Assembly (NCBI RefSeq): GCF_020034665.1
Contig: NZ_JAIQDI010000001.1
Location: forward strand, 3,658,001-3,722,000
Length of the DNA stretch: 64,000 bases
Direction of reading: 5' to 3'
Source of the DNA: Niabella beijingensis
Lineage (GTDB): Bacteria; Bacteroidota; Bacteroidia; Chitinophagales; Chitinophagaceae
The position numbers were made by a program, and so were the translations under genes. Shown one piece after another: positions 35,837-44,513 of this stretch. The notes beneath the pieces are model-generated. The model was not told where the DNA came from. It worked only from the letters and a program-made list of their open reading frames with translations, and did not search any database. How positions within the stretch are numbered: position 1 is the stretch's first letter; each line of letters opens with the position of its first letter.

Positions 35837-36043
35837 CTAACTGGTAACGGCCGTTGTTGCAGAACGGATGTCTTCAACAGCATGTTCCGTCAGCCATTGC
35901 CGGAAGGACGCGCTGTTCTCGGGCCGGAAATGAATGATGGCGCCGGAGGTAAGTAAAATGGTAAAAATGCCGGAGGCTTCAATAAATTTATTCAGTGTAG
36001 GAGCAGCATATTCGAATTCGGGATAATGACTGGTATTATTCAT
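35837..36043 (-). CDS. Hypothetical small protein
   Basis: A 68-residue frame beginning at the ATG at 36043 (a GTG two codons upstream is also possible). The predicted protein is soluble, with TLNKFIEASGIFTILLTSGAIIHFRPENSASFRQWLTEHAV, a pattern that looks like a folded small domain. I do not recognise a family. It lies between the Crp/Fnr gene and the receptor gene, on the same strand as both. The codon pattern looks natural, but with this length a chance frame cannot be excluded. Confidence 0.55.
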   Translation of the reverse strand: MNNTSHYPEFEYAAPTLNKFIEASGIFTILLTSGAIIHFRPENSASFRQWLTEHAVEDIRSATTAVTS

Positions 36044-36170
36044 GTACACGGGTTTGCGGTTTTAACAAAAGGGTGCAGGGCTTTTTTGATTAAAAGTAAA
36101 CGGTTAATATGAAAAAAACAATATTAATTTTCCCGGAATTTTATTGGTGAAAGAGGGGCAAACCGCTCTT

Positions 36171-36767
36171 TTATTCCGACTGTTGCTGGGCCGTACCAGA
36201 TCGTACCTGCACGCTTTTGAGCACCCTGTTCAAACTCCGGGGGGTAATGCCGAGGTAAGCCGCCATGTCCTCCTTGGAAAACTGCAGTTGCTGCTTCGAC
36301 TGAAACTCCAGCAGTCGTGTTACACTGTGCTCCAGGGTATACAATTGCTGAAAAGCCGCCCGGCTGGAGGTATTGACGATCCGTTCCGCAAACACATCCA
36401 GCAGCAACCGGTTCAGCTGCGGATCTTTTTCCAGTAGGGCATTGAAAAAAGGGATAGAGATCGTGTAGGCCTGTACTTCGGTCAGCGCCTGCACGGAGCA
36501 AAGGCAGGGAAGCTGACGGAGTACTTCAATTTCCCCCATGATCTCACCTCTCCCTGAGAATTCGAGGATATACTCCTTCCCATTGTCTTCGCTGAAAAAT
36601 ACCTTGCTGATGCCCTCTTTCAATACATAAACCCTGGCACCGGCGCTGCCCTGCCGCAACAGCATGGTTCCTTCCGGAACGATTTTGAACTGAAAGTGTT
36701 CCTTACGCGTTTCACCGGCGTAAAGCGTTTCGATGTAGGATAAAAAACGATCATTGGTTCTAAGCAT
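36171..36767 (-). CDS. Crp/Fnr-family transcriptional regulator
   Basis: A 198-residue regulator. Residues about 15-120 form a cyclic-nucleotide-binding-type beta-barrel (IVPEGTMLLRQGSAGARVYVLKEGISKVFF, then FSGRGEIMGEIEVLRQLPCLCSVQALTEV), and the C-terminus holds a helix-turn-helix (FSKEDMAAYLGITPRSLNRVLKSV). The start at 36767 is the first ATG; a TTG start 15 nt upstream is possible. Bacteroidota have many such proteins whose ligand is unknown. It is divergent from the HAD/CAT pair across 94 bp and might control it. Confidence 0.88.
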   Translation of the reverse strand: MLRTNDRFLSYIETLYAGETRKEHFQFKIVPEGTMLLRQGSAGARVYVLKEGISKVFFSEDNGKEYILEFSGRGEIMGEIEVLRQLPCLCSVQALTEVQAYTISIPFFNALLEKDPQLNRLLLDVFAERIVNTSSRAAFQQLYTLEHSVTRLLEFQSKQQLQFSKEDMAAYLGITPRSLNRVLKSVQVRSGTAQQQSE

Positions 36768-36861
36768 AACCGGGCAGGACAAATGTCCTTTTTCTGCAGC
36801 AATCCTTTACGGATTTTTGCGTGGTCAACAGATGAATGAATTGTAAAATACAAAAACAAAG

Positions 36862-37551
36862 ATGCTTCACAAAATAAAAACCATTGCCTTTGATACGGAT
36901 GATACGCTGTGGGAAAATGAGTCGTACTTCCGGGAAGCAGAACAGCATTTCTGTGCGTTGCTGAACAACTACCTGCCACACCATGCGGTAGCACAGGAAC
37001 TATTACGTACGGAGATGAAAAACCTGCCGTTGTATGGCTATGGCATCAAAGGATTTATGCTTTGCATGATCGAAACCATCGATACGGTGACCGGAGGAAT
37101 GGCTTCCCCGGGGCTGACACGTAAGGCGATCGAGATCGGACATGAATTACTGCAGCGGCCGGTGGTGTTACTGCCGGGAGTGGAGGAAACGCTGGACCGC
37201 CTGACAGGAAGGTACCGGCTGGTAATGGCCACCAAAGGTGATCTGCTGGATCAGGAACGCAAACTTGAAAAGTCGGGATTGGCCGGTGCTTTTCACCACA
37301 TCACGATTATGAGCAACAAAAAGCCGGCAGACTACCGGAAATTATTAACACAGCTGGATTGTGAGCCGGATTGTTTTTTAATGCTTGGAAATTCCGTCCG
37401 GTCGGATGTATTGCCGGTGCTGGAGTTGAACGGTTATGCCGCACACATTCCCTGCCATACCACCTGGGTGCATGAACAACATGAAGAAAGGGTGGAACAT
37501 CCCCGCTTTTTGCAGCTGGAAACAATTGAACAGATCTTAAATTATCTCTGA
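36862..37551 (+). CDS. HAD-superfamily hydrolase
   Basis: A 229-residue phosphohydrolase. The nucleophile motif is D11-T-D13-D-T15 (AFDTDDTLW), with MATKGD as the second motif and FLMLGNSVRSDVLPVLELNGYAAHI for the acidic motif III/IV. The cap is helical (subfamily I). It resembles the phosphoglycolate phosphatase/YjjG type, but the substrate is not clear. The next gene begins 4 nt after the stop, so the two are probably translated together. The family assignment is firm. Confidence 0.88.
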   Translation: MLHKIKTIAFDTDDTLWENESYFREAEQHFCALLNNYLPHHAVAQELLRTEMKNLPLYGYGIKGFMLCMIETIDTVTGGMASPGLTRKAIEIGHELLQRPVVLLPGVEETLDRLTGRYRLVMATKGDLLDQERKLEKSGLAGAFHHITIMSNKKPADYRKLLTQLDCEPDCFLMLGNSVRSDVLPVLELNGYAAHIPCHTTWVHEQHEERVEHPRFLQLETIEQILNYL

Positions 37552-37555
37552 AACT

Positions 37556-38182
37556 ATGCGGACTCGTATCAACCTGGACAACTGGAACAGGAAGGATCAT
37601 TTTCTCTTTTTTAAACAATTTGAAGAGCCTTTTTTCGGGGTGACACTTGAGGCAGACTGTACCCGGGCCTATGCACGGGCAAAACAGCAGGGAGGTTCAT
37701 TTTTCCTGTTCTACCTGTATGCAGCGCTGAAAGCGGCGAATGAAACCGAGCCTTTCCGGTACCGTATACACGGGGAGGATGTATACAGTTATGATGTGGT
37801 ACATGCTTCCCCGACGATCAACCGGCCGGACGGAACCTTCGGATTTGCATACCTTGATTATAACCCGGATGAAATGCTGTTTTACAGGCAGGCACAGCCG
37901 GTACTGGAAACCGTACGGCAGTCGAAAGGGCTGGTGCCCGCAGTCTCGGGTGAAAATGTGATCCATTTTTCAGCGCTGCCCTGGCTGAACTTTACAGCAT
38001 TATCGCATGCGAGGTGTTTTCATTTTCCCGACAGCTGCCCCAAGATCTCATTTGGAAAATTGGCAGGACCACAGGGTGAAAAGAGAATGCCGGTATCCGT
38101 ACATGTGCATCACGGGTTGATGGATGGTTACCACGTGGGGCAGTTTGCGGACCGTTTTCAGCAATTACTGGATGAGGCGTAA
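37556..38182 (+). CDS. Chloramphenicol acetyltransferase-like protein
   Basis: A 208-residue acetyltransferase of the CAT fold. Visible: the N-terminal RINLDNWNRKDHFLFFKQFEEPFFGVT, the central FSALPWLNFTALSHARCF and PKISFGK, and the active-site HHGLMDG at about residues 185-191 (HHxxxDG). Many chromosomal CAT-like proteins of Bacteroidota do not confer chloramphenicol resistance, so the substrate is open. It is encoded 4 nt downstream of the HAD gene and 47 nt upstream of the DinB gene. The length is a little short of CATs that are proven (about 215-220). Confidence 0.84.
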   Translation: MRTRINLDNWNRKDHFLFFKQFEEPFFGVTLEADCTRAYARAKQQGGSFFLFYLYAALKAANETEPFRYRIHGEDVYSYDVVHASPTINRPDGTFGFAYLDYNPDEMLFYRQAQPVLETVRQSKGLVPAVSGENVIHFSALPWLNFTALSHARCFHFPDSCPKISFGKLAGPQGEKRMPVSVHVHHGLMDGYHVGQFADRFQQLLDEA

Positions 38183-38229
38183 CCGGCGCAGGGAGATCCT
38201 GCCGGCTAAAAGTTTTGTACATTTAGACG

Positions 38230-38712
38230 ATGGAACCCAAAATAAAAAAGATAAAAAATCTCCGGCAGTTCCTGCTGAACCAGGTCAGTGGGCTGAGCGT
38301 CGAACAGCTCAATACCATACCTACATCCTTTAGTAACAATATCATCTGGAACCTGGGAAATTTGCTTTCGGCTCAGCATACCGTTTGTTATAGCAGGGCG
38401 GGTCTGCCCGCTATGGTAGAAGAACGGTACCTGCTTCCGTTTCTTCCGGGTACAAGGCCGGAAGCATTTGTAGCAGCACCTGAGATAGAAATGGTAAAAG
38501 AATTGCTGATCAGCACCACGGATCAGCTGCAGCTCGATTATGACCAGCGCCGGTTTGATAATTATACGCCCTCTGCGATGATCCCGAAAGTGTATGGCTT
38601 TGAGATTACCAATATCGACGAAGCGCTGGAATATTTATTGTATCATGAAGGCTATCATTCCGGTTGTATCCGTGCATTAATGACGCTGGTGCAGGATACC
38701 GGTAACCCGTAA
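38230..38712 (+). CDS. DinB-family protein
   Basis: A 160-residue four-helix bundle of the DinB/YfiT type. Expected metal ligands are the histidines in LLSAQHTVCY and in YLLYHEGYHSGCIRAL. The family includes thiol-dependent transferases and many members with unknown activity. The opening helix (LRQFLLNQVSGLSVEQLNTIP) and the NNIIWNLGNLL segment are typical. It lies just before the MmcQ gene, with a 9-nt gap, and shares the strand of the HAD and CAT genes. Confidence 0.85.
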   Translation: MEPKIKKIKNLRQFLLNQVSGLSVEQLNTIPTSFSNNIIWNLGNLLSAQHTVCYSRAGLPAMVEERYLLPFLPGTRPEAFVAAPEIEMVKELLISTTDQLQLDYDQRRFDNYTPSAMIPKVYGFEITNIDEALEYLLYHEGYHSGCIRALMTLVQDTGNP

Positions 38713-38721
38713 AGAACGACA

Positions 38722-39051
38722 ATGATATCTGAGAAAATGTTTATGGAAATGGCCCTCTCTTTCCCGGGAACAGAAGCTTATCCGCATTTTGACCGGATCG
38801 GGCTCAAGGTGACCGGAAGGCGTATGTTTGCCTCTTATTGGGCCAAAGACAATACCACCAATATTTTTCTGACCACGGAAGAGCAACGCATTTTTTGTGA
38901 AATGGATCCGGAGCATGTTTATCCCGTGCCTAATAAATGGGGCGAGAAGGGCGCTACCACCTTTGTACTGGATACCGTTGCGAGGGAAATAGTAATGGAA
39001 GCGCTGCTGTCGGCTTATAATGAAATCATGCAGACCAAAAAACGGAAATGA
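38722..39051 (+). CDS. MmcQ/YjbR-family protein
   Basis: A 109-residue small domain of the MmcQ/YjbR family (CyaY-like fold). The conserved parts are FPGTEAYPHFDRIGLKVTGRRMFASYWAKDN, YPVPNKWGEKGATTFVLD and the C-terminal helix VMEALLSAYNEI. Some members bind DNA in vitro; the function is not settled. It is likely cotranscribed with the DinB gene. No intrinsic terminator was seen directly behind it, only the weak GGCC...GGCC pairing at 39090-39113. Confidence 0.85.
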   Translation: MISEKMFMEMALSFPGTEAYPHFDRIGLKVTGRRMFASYWAKDNTTNIFLTTEEQRIFCEMDPEHVYPVPNKWGEKGATTFVLDTVAREIVMEALLSAYNEIMQTKKRK

Positions 39052-39183
39052 TTTTGCCGGGAGGCCGCCAAACAAAAGCTACCTGAAATAAAAAAGGCCT
39101 GCCCTGAAAAGAGCTGGCCGTTGCTAACCTATGAAAAACACTAAGCCAAAGTTACGAAGAAATCCGTATATAAAAGTTTTATT

Positions 39184-39207
39184 TAATAAAAAAACATTTT
39201 TTTATTA
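39184..39207. repeat. AT-only inverted repeat between MmcQ and the next genes
   Basis: TAATAAAAAAA and its exact complement are separated by only CA. It may act as a weak bidirectional terminator. The surrounding stretch 39052-39341 holds no gene I can support. Confidence 0.45.
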
Positions 39208-39341
39208 GACCTACCTCTCAGGATAACTGACTGCAAATGAATGCGCAGAAGGTATATGTGGGAAGAACAGCTGAAATTGATAACGGGAATCGTATACCGG
39301 CTGAATCAGGATTACAGTACAAATGGCCGTTGCCTCAATAG

Positions 39342-39366
39342 AAAAAAGACGCCCGTTGGCGGCGCC
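39342..39366 (-). terminator. Intrinsic terminator on the minus strand
   Basis: On the minus strand GGCGCC (39366-39361) pairs with GGCGTC (39353-39348; one G-U pair) across a 7-nt loop, followed by six T residues. It lies 27 nt after the end of the small gene remnant on the same strand, so it probably ended that gene's transcript. Confidence 0.72.
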
Positions 39367-39393
39367 TTTAAAGTTTATTTTTACATATTTGTA

Positions 39394-39521
39394 TTATGCA
39401 GGTGTTGTTTTTATTTTCTGCAAATAGTTTTTTGCATCTTCTACTTTTGGGGAAACAATACTTTGCCCTTAAGCCTGGCAGCAACTAAAGACAAAAGCCC
39501 GGCTTCGGTTACTTTCACCAT
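39394..39521 (-). pseudogene. Small gene remnant with one frameshift, family not recognised
   Basis: On the minus strand an ATG at 39521 opens MVKVTEAGLLSLVAARLKG. One missing base near the G-run at about 39464-39468 moves the frame; restoring it would continue as QSIVSPKVEDAKNYLQKIKTTPA and stop at 39394. The two pieces together make a coherent ~42-residue protein, and a terminator lies just downstream. Codons before the ATG (AKTKKTGSKK) also look like coding sequence, so the original start may have been further upstream. Decay is likely; a sequencing error is possible. The 39522-39820 stretch beyond it shows no gene. Confidence 0.4.
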
Positions 39522-39820
39522 CTTTTTTGATCCTGTCTTTTTAGTTTTCGCACAGTAAAGTTATATAGGTTTTGAGCAAGAATCCTTCAGTGTTCTGCAA
39601 ATGGTATTTCTGCTGATATACTAATTTTTTTTAATTAGTTGAAGTCCGCTGGCAATGTGCCGATGGTTTACAAATACAGATAGAAGCATGGTTAGCAGAT
39701 AACCTATATGTCCTGTCTGCCAGCCGTCCGATCTCCCCGCTGCGAAATGCCCGCTGTTGTAGCAATAGCAGGAAGAAAATCCTACATTTGATTTTTAAAA
39801 AATTTTACAGACCACACAAC

Positions 39821-40249
39821 ATGCGTATCTGGTCCCTGCACCCCAAATATCTTGATGCGAAAGGCATCGTTGCCCTCTGGAGGGAAACGCTCCTGGCAAA
39901 GCAGGTGCTGGAAGGTAAAACGAAGGGGTATAAAAATCATCCCCAGCTGGACCGGTTTAAAAAACTGAAAAGGCCGCTGGATGCGATCAATGCCTACCTG
40001 GCCACGGTTTATGAAGAAGCGCTGGCGCGCGGTTATTCTTTTGATCAGACAAAGATCAACCGGCCGTTTTCAAGAACCCGGATCCTCGTAAACAGCGGGC
40101 AACTGGAATATGAATTCCGTCATCTGCTGAAGAAGCTGGAAGTGAGGGATCCGGAACGGCTAAAACAATTGCAGGGACTGAAAAGTATAGAACCCAACCG
40201 GATCCTGACCGTTACGGAAGGCGGCATCGAAGCCTGGGAAATCCTGTAA
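39821..40249 (+). CDS. Pyrimidine-dimer DNA glycosylase/endonuclease V-like protein
   Basis: A 142-residue protein of the pyrimidine dimer glycosylase family related in type to T4 DenV. The start at 39821 gives MRIWSLHPKYLDAKGIVALWRETLLAKQVL, the usual N-terminus; a frame 33 nt longer has no such support. Further conserved segments are GYKNHPQLDRFK, INAYLATVYEEALARGYSFD and LVNSGQLEYEFRHLLKKL. Such enzymes nick DNA at UV-induced cyclobutane dimers. It is a single gene; the next gene is convergent. Confidence 0.88.
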   Translation: MRIWSLHPKYLDAKGIVALWRETLLAKQVLEGKTKGYKNHPQLDRFKKLKRPLDAINAYLATVYEEALARGYSFDQTKINRPFSRTRILVNSGQLEYEFRHLLKKLEVRDPERLKQLQGLKSIEPNRILTVTEGGIEAWEIL

Positions 40250-40286
40250 CAAGCGCGGCACGCGGTAATGTACGGATGGGGATCTG

Positions 40287-41888
40287 TCAGCTTTCTGCCT
40301 TTTTCAGAGTTACCGTTTTTTCTATATGTACCTCCCTCAAAAAATGTTCGTCATGCGATACAACGATCAGTGTTCCCCGGTATTCATTGATGGCCGCTGT
40401 TAGTATTTCAATATTCTGCAAATCGAGATTATTGGTAGGCTCATCAAGAATGATCATATCAGGAGCACGGTTGCTGATCGTGATACAGCAAAGCATCAGC
40501 CGCATTCTTTCGCCGCCGCTGAGCGCCTTGCAGGATTTATCCCAGCTGTCTTTGGTAAATAAGAACCGGCTCAGCCGGATCTTGATCTCATGTTCCTGGA
40601 GCGACCCGGTATTGAAACGTTGCGCCTGTTGGTAAACTGTGATGCCATTATCGATCAGGGAATAATCCTGATCAATATACACTGCGGTGCTTTCGGCTTT
40701 AGAGATGCTTCCTGTTTGCGGTGTTAAAGTGCCCAGTATGCCATTTATCAGCGTGGTTTTGCCGGCACCGTTGGTACCTTTCAGGGCCAGCCGCTCGCCG
40801 CTGACGATCTCCAGGTCCAGTGCTTCACTCCAGAGTGGGAGGCCGTTATAGCTGAAGTTGAGGGCTGTCGCGGCAAAAAGGATCTTGCCGGTATGTAGGG
40901 TGGAATGATCAAAGCCGAATTTCATTTTATCCGTTTCCGGCAGTTCCGAACGCAGGTCCTGCAATTCCTGCGAAATACCGCCGATCTTTTCCGCATGAAC
41001 GCTTTTGAGCTTTGAGGTGCTTTTCTCCGCGTTGTTGCGGAGGGTATTCATCATGATGCGGGCAACGCCGGCCTTTTCCTGTTTGCCTTTTCCGCGGGCA
41101 TCCAGTTTCTGCTGGCGTTCCATCGTTTCCCGTTCCTTTTCTTTTGCTTTGCGGAGTGCTTTCTCTTTGTTTTGTATGTCCTGGTTCAGTGCCTCACGCT
41201 CCGCTTGCTTTTGTTCGGCATAAAAATCATAGTTTCCGCCATAGCTGGAGAGCCCGCGTTTACTGAGCTCGCATACCCTGTTGAGAAGGTTCAGCAGCTC
41301 CCGGTCGTGACTAACGATGATCAATGTGGCGGCGGTGGTGCGGATGAACTGGTACAACAGTTGCCGGCCTTCGGCATCCAGGTGATTGCTGGGTTCATCC
41401 AGCAACAGCAGTTCCGGCTGACGGATACTCATCCCCGCAAGAAAAACCTTTGTTTTCTGTCCGCCGCTTAAGGTTTCCATCGGACGGGAAAGATCAAGAT
41501 GGTCCAGTCTCCAGGAGGTCAGGACTTCGGTGCACCGCTCCTCAATGGTCCAGTCGTCATCAAGTACGGTAAAGTGCTCTTCCGAAGTATCTCCGTTCAG
41601 GATGGCACGGAGGGCAGTCCGTTTTTGCTCCACACCCAGTGCCTGCGCAATGGTATAATGGTTGTACTGGCCGAATACCTGCGGGATATAGCAGGGGACA
41701 GCCGCTGTAATGATCTGCCCTCCGGAAGCAGGGAGCCTGCCCGCGATCATTTTAAGCAGGGTAGACTTGCCCGCGCCGTTATTGCCGATCAGCGCGATCT
41801 TATCATGCGGGTTCACATTGAGGTGAACATTGCTGAACAGTATTTCTTTATCAGGATGGGTGTAGGAGAGGTTTTGAAGTATTAACAT
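40287..41888 (-). CDS. ABC-F family ATPase
   Basis: A 533-residue protein with two ATP-binding cassettes and no membrane domain, as in the ABC-F family of ribosome-associated factors. Cassette 1: Walker A GNNGAGKST (35-43), signature LSGGQ, Walker B LLLLDEPSNHLD. A charged coiled-coil linker follows (about 220-310, rich in K/E/R, e.g. RKAKEKERETMERQQK). Cassette 2: GTNGAGKTT, LSGGE, and MIILDEPTNNLD. Members regulate translation or protect the ribosome from antibiotics; which one this is cannot be decided. The closest housekeeping type is Uup/EttA-like. No leader-peptide attenuator was seen upstream. Confidence 0.92.
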   Translation of the reverse strand: MLILQNLSYTHPDKEILFSNVHLNVNPHDKIALIGNNGAGKSTLLKMIAGRLPASGGQIITAAVPCYIPQVFGQYNHYTIAQALGVEQKRTALRAILNGDTSEEHFTVLDDDWTIEERCTEVLTSWRLDHLDLSRPMETLSGGQKTKVFLAGMSIRQPELLLLDEPSNHLDAEGRQLLYQFIRTTAATLIIVSHDRELLNLLNRVCELSKRGLSSYGGNYDFYAEQKQAEREALNQDIQNKEKALRKAKEKERETMERQQKLDARGKGKQEKAGVARIMMNTLRNNAEKSTSKLKSVHAEKIGGISQELQDLRSELPETDKMKFGFDHSTLHTGKILFAATALNFSYNGLPLWSEALDLEIVSGERLALKGTNGAGKTTLINGILGTLTPQTGSISKAESTAVYIDQDYSLIDNGITVYQQAQRFNTGSLQEHEIKIRLSRFLFTKDSWDKSCKALSGGERMRLMLCCITISNRAPDMIILDEPTNNLDLQNIEILTAAINEYRGTLIVVSHDEHFLREVHIEKTVTLKKAES

Positions 41889-42109
41889 AGCTCTTTCTTT
41901 AAGGATAAACGAATCGGCGCGCCCCTGGCGGTCCGTGTCTGAAGTACTTAAAAGAAAGAAATTCCTACATTTTCTATATTGAATGATAAATGGTGAGCCG
42001 CAAAGGTACGATTTTTATTGAACTGGCAGAATGACCCATGTTTTGAAGCCCTGGTGATGGTTGTTTTCTGCTTATTTTTGAAGGATGATAGCCGCAGAAC
42101 TATAATTAT

Positions 42110-42275
42110 ATGAGGAAACTTTTTTTAACAGCGGGCTGCTGCCTGCTGATCGTATGGAAAACGCTGGCACAGCCGGGAAATCAAAGCGTATTCACTGTAA
42201 CCGGATCTGAAGCCGGATCATGAATATGAATTCCTGGTATCGGGGAGAAGCTTTGTTTCTGCAGAAGGCCGCTGA
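42110..42275 (+). pseudogene. Possible remnant of an exported-protein gene
   Basis: An ATG at 42110 begins a good signal peptide (MRKLFLTAGCCLLIVWKTLAQ) but the frame stops after 37 codons at 42221. A second frame, from 42207, continues as LKPDHEYEFLVSGRSFVSAEGR and stops at 42273. The two join if one base is added or lost near 42205. More fragments may lie up to 42350 but are ambiguous. I read this as a decayed gene with low confidence. The stretch 41889-42109 holds no gene, only the likely promoter of the ABC-F gene. Confidence 0.3.
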
Positions 42276-42360
42276 TCCCGGAAATGGTGCGATGGCTTTC
42301 GGCAGGAATTTTGTTTAAATTTACAGTGCCGCATTTGCCGGAATACCCAAAAGAAAATAT

Positions 42361-42855
42361 ATGAAAAAGAATACAGTGGTTTTGTTACTGCTTTTTTGCT
42401 TAGGATTCGCCGGTTGCAGCGGCTGTCATTTCAGTAAGGGCGTCAAGAAAGACCTTACAACCGGGCTAACCTATGAGTATAACGGACTTGGTGTAACAGA
42501 TGTATTCCTTACTGACGGGAACAAAAGGCTGACCAGCAATAAAGTGCCCCTGGGCAGTAAGGTGGTGCTGGCTGCTGATGGGGTGGACTATTTCACACAA
42601 AAAGAAGGCAAGGTTTTTCCGGGATGCCACATGAAAGTGACCGATAAAGCAGGGAATGCAGTGCTGGATCTTCCGGATCTGTTTGAACAGTATAAGGAGG
42701 GGGTGGTACCTTCTGAGGCCCGTACGATCACTGCCACTTTTACAACAGGCAACCCGATGGTTGCCGGAGCTTCCTATCATTTAGAAGTGGATGTTTTTGA
42801 CAAACTGAACCAGGAGAACCGCCTGAAAGCCGCTGTGGACCTTCTTGCCCAATAA
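42361..42855 (+). CDS. Hypothetical lipoprotein
   Basis: A 164-residue predicted lipoprotein with a hydrophobic leader and lipobox FAGC (Cys19), followed at once by SGC so that two cysteines lie close together. The mature part is about 145 residues with a beta-rich look, NGLGVTDVFLTDGNKRLTSNKVPLGSKVVLAADGVDYFT, and VTDKAGNAVLDLPDLFEQ. I do not recognise the family. It precedes the symporter gene by 83 nt on the same strand. The ORF is intact. Confidence 0.62.
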   Translation: MKKNTVVLLLLFCLGFAGCSGCHFSKGVKKDLTTGLTYEYNGLGVTDVFLTDGNKRLTSNKVPLGSKVVLAADGVDYFTQKEGKVFPGCHMKVTDKAGNAVLDLPDLFEQYKEGVVPSEARTITATFTTGNPMVAGASYHLEVDVFDKLNQENRLKAAVDLLAQ

Positions 42856-42938
42856 AACGGGAACAAAGAATACTGTCCGGCGCAAAACAGGGTGGATGAA
42901 AAAAAATCCGGTTTCAATTTATAAGAACAGATCTGGAT

Positions 42939-44180
42939 ATGACAAGATTTTCTGGGAAACAATTATGGGATAGCTATGCCAGCATTATTTTGTTGCTGGC
43001 CGGTATGCTGGTGGGAGGCATCACCGGGGTGCTTTTTCCCGGAATCGTCACCTATCTGAAACCAGTGGGAGATGTATTCCTGAACCTGCTTTTTGTTACA
43101 GTGGTACCCCTGGTATTTTTTGCCATTGCAGTGGCAGTGGCTGCCATTGAGCAGAAGAACCGGCTGGGGCGCGTACTTGCGGCTATGGCGGTTACCTTTC
43201 TTGTTTTTATTTTACTGGCAGCGTTGTTTACGGTACTGATGGCCTATTTATTTCCGCTGGCAAAACCTGCACTGGAGCAGGGAGCTGTTGCCGGGATGGA
43301 AGAAGGCGATCATAAAACCTGGGGGGAACGGCTGGTGACCTTTTTTACCGTAGGCGAGTTCTACCAGTTGTTATCGCGGCAGAATATGCTGGCATTGCTG
43401 GTGTTTTCTTTTTTACTGGGAACAGCGGTCCGGAAATCGGGGCAGCCGGCAAAGCCCTTTTATGATTTTTTGGTGGCGGGCAATGAAGTGATGAAGCAGC
43501 TGTTGCTGCTGATCATGAAAGGCGCTCCAATAGGGCTGGGGGCTTATATTGCCTACCAGGCTGCCGATCTGGGACCCCAGTTGTTCGGGTTCTATGCAAA
43601 GCCAATGGCATTGTATTACGGAACCGGCATCCTGTATTTCTTTATCTTTTTTACTTTGTATGCATTCATTGGTAATGGCCGCGCGGGAGTGCGGTTGTTC
43701 TGGAAAAACAATATCGTGCCTTCGCTTACAGCGGTCAGCACCTGTAGCAGCCTGGCTACTATGCCTGCCAACCTCATCGCAGCAGAGCGGATCGGCATCC
43801 CCGCCCCGGTTGCAAATGTGGTCATTCCCCTGGGTACCACCCTGCATAAAAACGGCTCTTCCATTTCTGCCATCGTAAAGATCTATGTGGTGTTCCAGAT
43901 GCTGGGCTGGGATTTTTTTGCCCCCCATAACCTGTTGCTGGCATTGGGTATCACCGTATTGTGCAGCATGGTGGAGGGGGGAATCCCCAACGGCGGCTAT
44001 ATCGGGGAGCTGCTGATGATCTCGGCCTATCACCTGCCCAAGGAAACGATCCCGGCCGTAATGATCATTGGTACCCTGGTAGATCCGCTGGCCACCATCC
44101 TGAACGCAACCGGTAATACGGTAGCTGCAATGGTGGTTACCCGGCTTACCGGTGAAAAATTCCGCCCCTCATCTTCCTGA
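42939..44180 (+). CDS. Dicarboxylate/amino acid:cation symporter
   Basis: A 413-residue inner-membrane carrier of the DAACS (GltP/DctA-like) family. It has LKPVGDVFLNLLFVTVVPLVFFAIAVAVA near the N-terminus, SLTAVSTCSSLATMPANL for hairpin HP1 (the serine-rich loop), and the NxxG...NATGNT region in MIIGTLVDPLATILNATGNTVAAMV near the end. It carries glutamate, aspartate or C4-dicarboxylates with Na+ or H+. The start at 42939 gives a normal short N-terminus. A 9-bp stem-loop follows about 100 nt after the stop. Confidence 0.9.
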   Translation: MTRFSGKQLWDSYASIILLLAGMLVGGITGVLFPGIVTYLKPVGDVFLNLLFVTVVPLVFFAIAVAVAAIEQKNRLGRVLAAMAVTFLVFILLAALFTVLMAYLFPLAKPALEQGAVAGMEEGDHKTWGERLVTFFTVGEFYQLLSRQNMLALLVFSFLLGTAVRKSGQPAKPFYDFLVAGNEVMKQLLLLIMKGAPIGLGAYIAYQAADLGPQLFGFYAKPMALYYGTGILYFFIFFTLYAFIGNGRAGVRLFWKNNIVPSLTAVSTCSSLATMPANLIAAERIGIPAPVANVVIPLGTTLHKNGSSISAIVKIYVVFQMLGWDFFAPHNLLLALGITVLCSMVEGGIPNGGYIGELLMISAYHLPKETIPAVMIIGTLVDPLATILNATGNTVAAMVVTRLTGEKFRPSSS

Positions 44181-44254
44181 CGTCTGTTCCTTCAGCGGTC
44201 GTCCCGGCTACCTGCGTTTCTTATACCTGGAAAAAATGGCCAAAACGGCCCAAA

Positions 44255-44497
44255 TGTGGATAAAACCAAAAGAATGCCCCCGGCCGGTTACATGAATGAG
44301 TAACCGGCTGAATTTTAGTAAGATATAATGAGAATTTTTCAGCGGTCCGTTCGCGGATTGCACATTTTTTGCAGATATTTGTGTGGGTTTTGCACATATA
44401 TTCACATTATATCCACATGAAAAACTTCCAAGCAGTCGTTCAAAACGATGAAACTTAATACAGGACTGCATTTCAGCGCATTTTAATTTGTGGATAA
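44255..44497 (+). promoter_or_regulatory. DnaA-box group upstream of the dcw cluster
   Basis: Two perfect DnaA boxes, TGTGGATAA (the reverse of TTATCCACA), lie at 44255-44263 and 44489-44497 in the same orientation. A third site with one mismatch, ATATCCACA, is at 44409-44417 in the other orientation. The interval also has direct repeats of TTGCACAT at 44358 and 44390. The stretch 44181-44582 is otherwise non-coding. Two perfect 9-mers in about 240 bp is unlikely by chance. DnaA-dependent control of division genes, or a role in replication, can be considered. Confidence 0.5.
44283..44308. terminator. Stem-loop after the symporter gene, terminator-like
   Basis: A perfect 9-bp stem (GCCGGTTAC and its complement) with an 8-nt loop lies 102 nt after the symporter stop. 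No strong T-run follows on the + strand, so termination is uncertain. Confidence 0.5.
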
Positions 44498-44513
44498 ATG
44501 AATTGGTGTTAAA

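Noticed and set aside
35395..35883. Open frame of 162 codons on the minus strand
   Set aside because: It overlaps the N-terminus of the outer-membrane barrel gene in another frame and has a random-looking composition.
39241..39558. Open frame of 105 codons on the + strand
   Set aside because: It runs across the intrinsic terminator and antisense to the small gene remnant, has a Cys/Phe-rich low-complexity second half and no recognisable domain.
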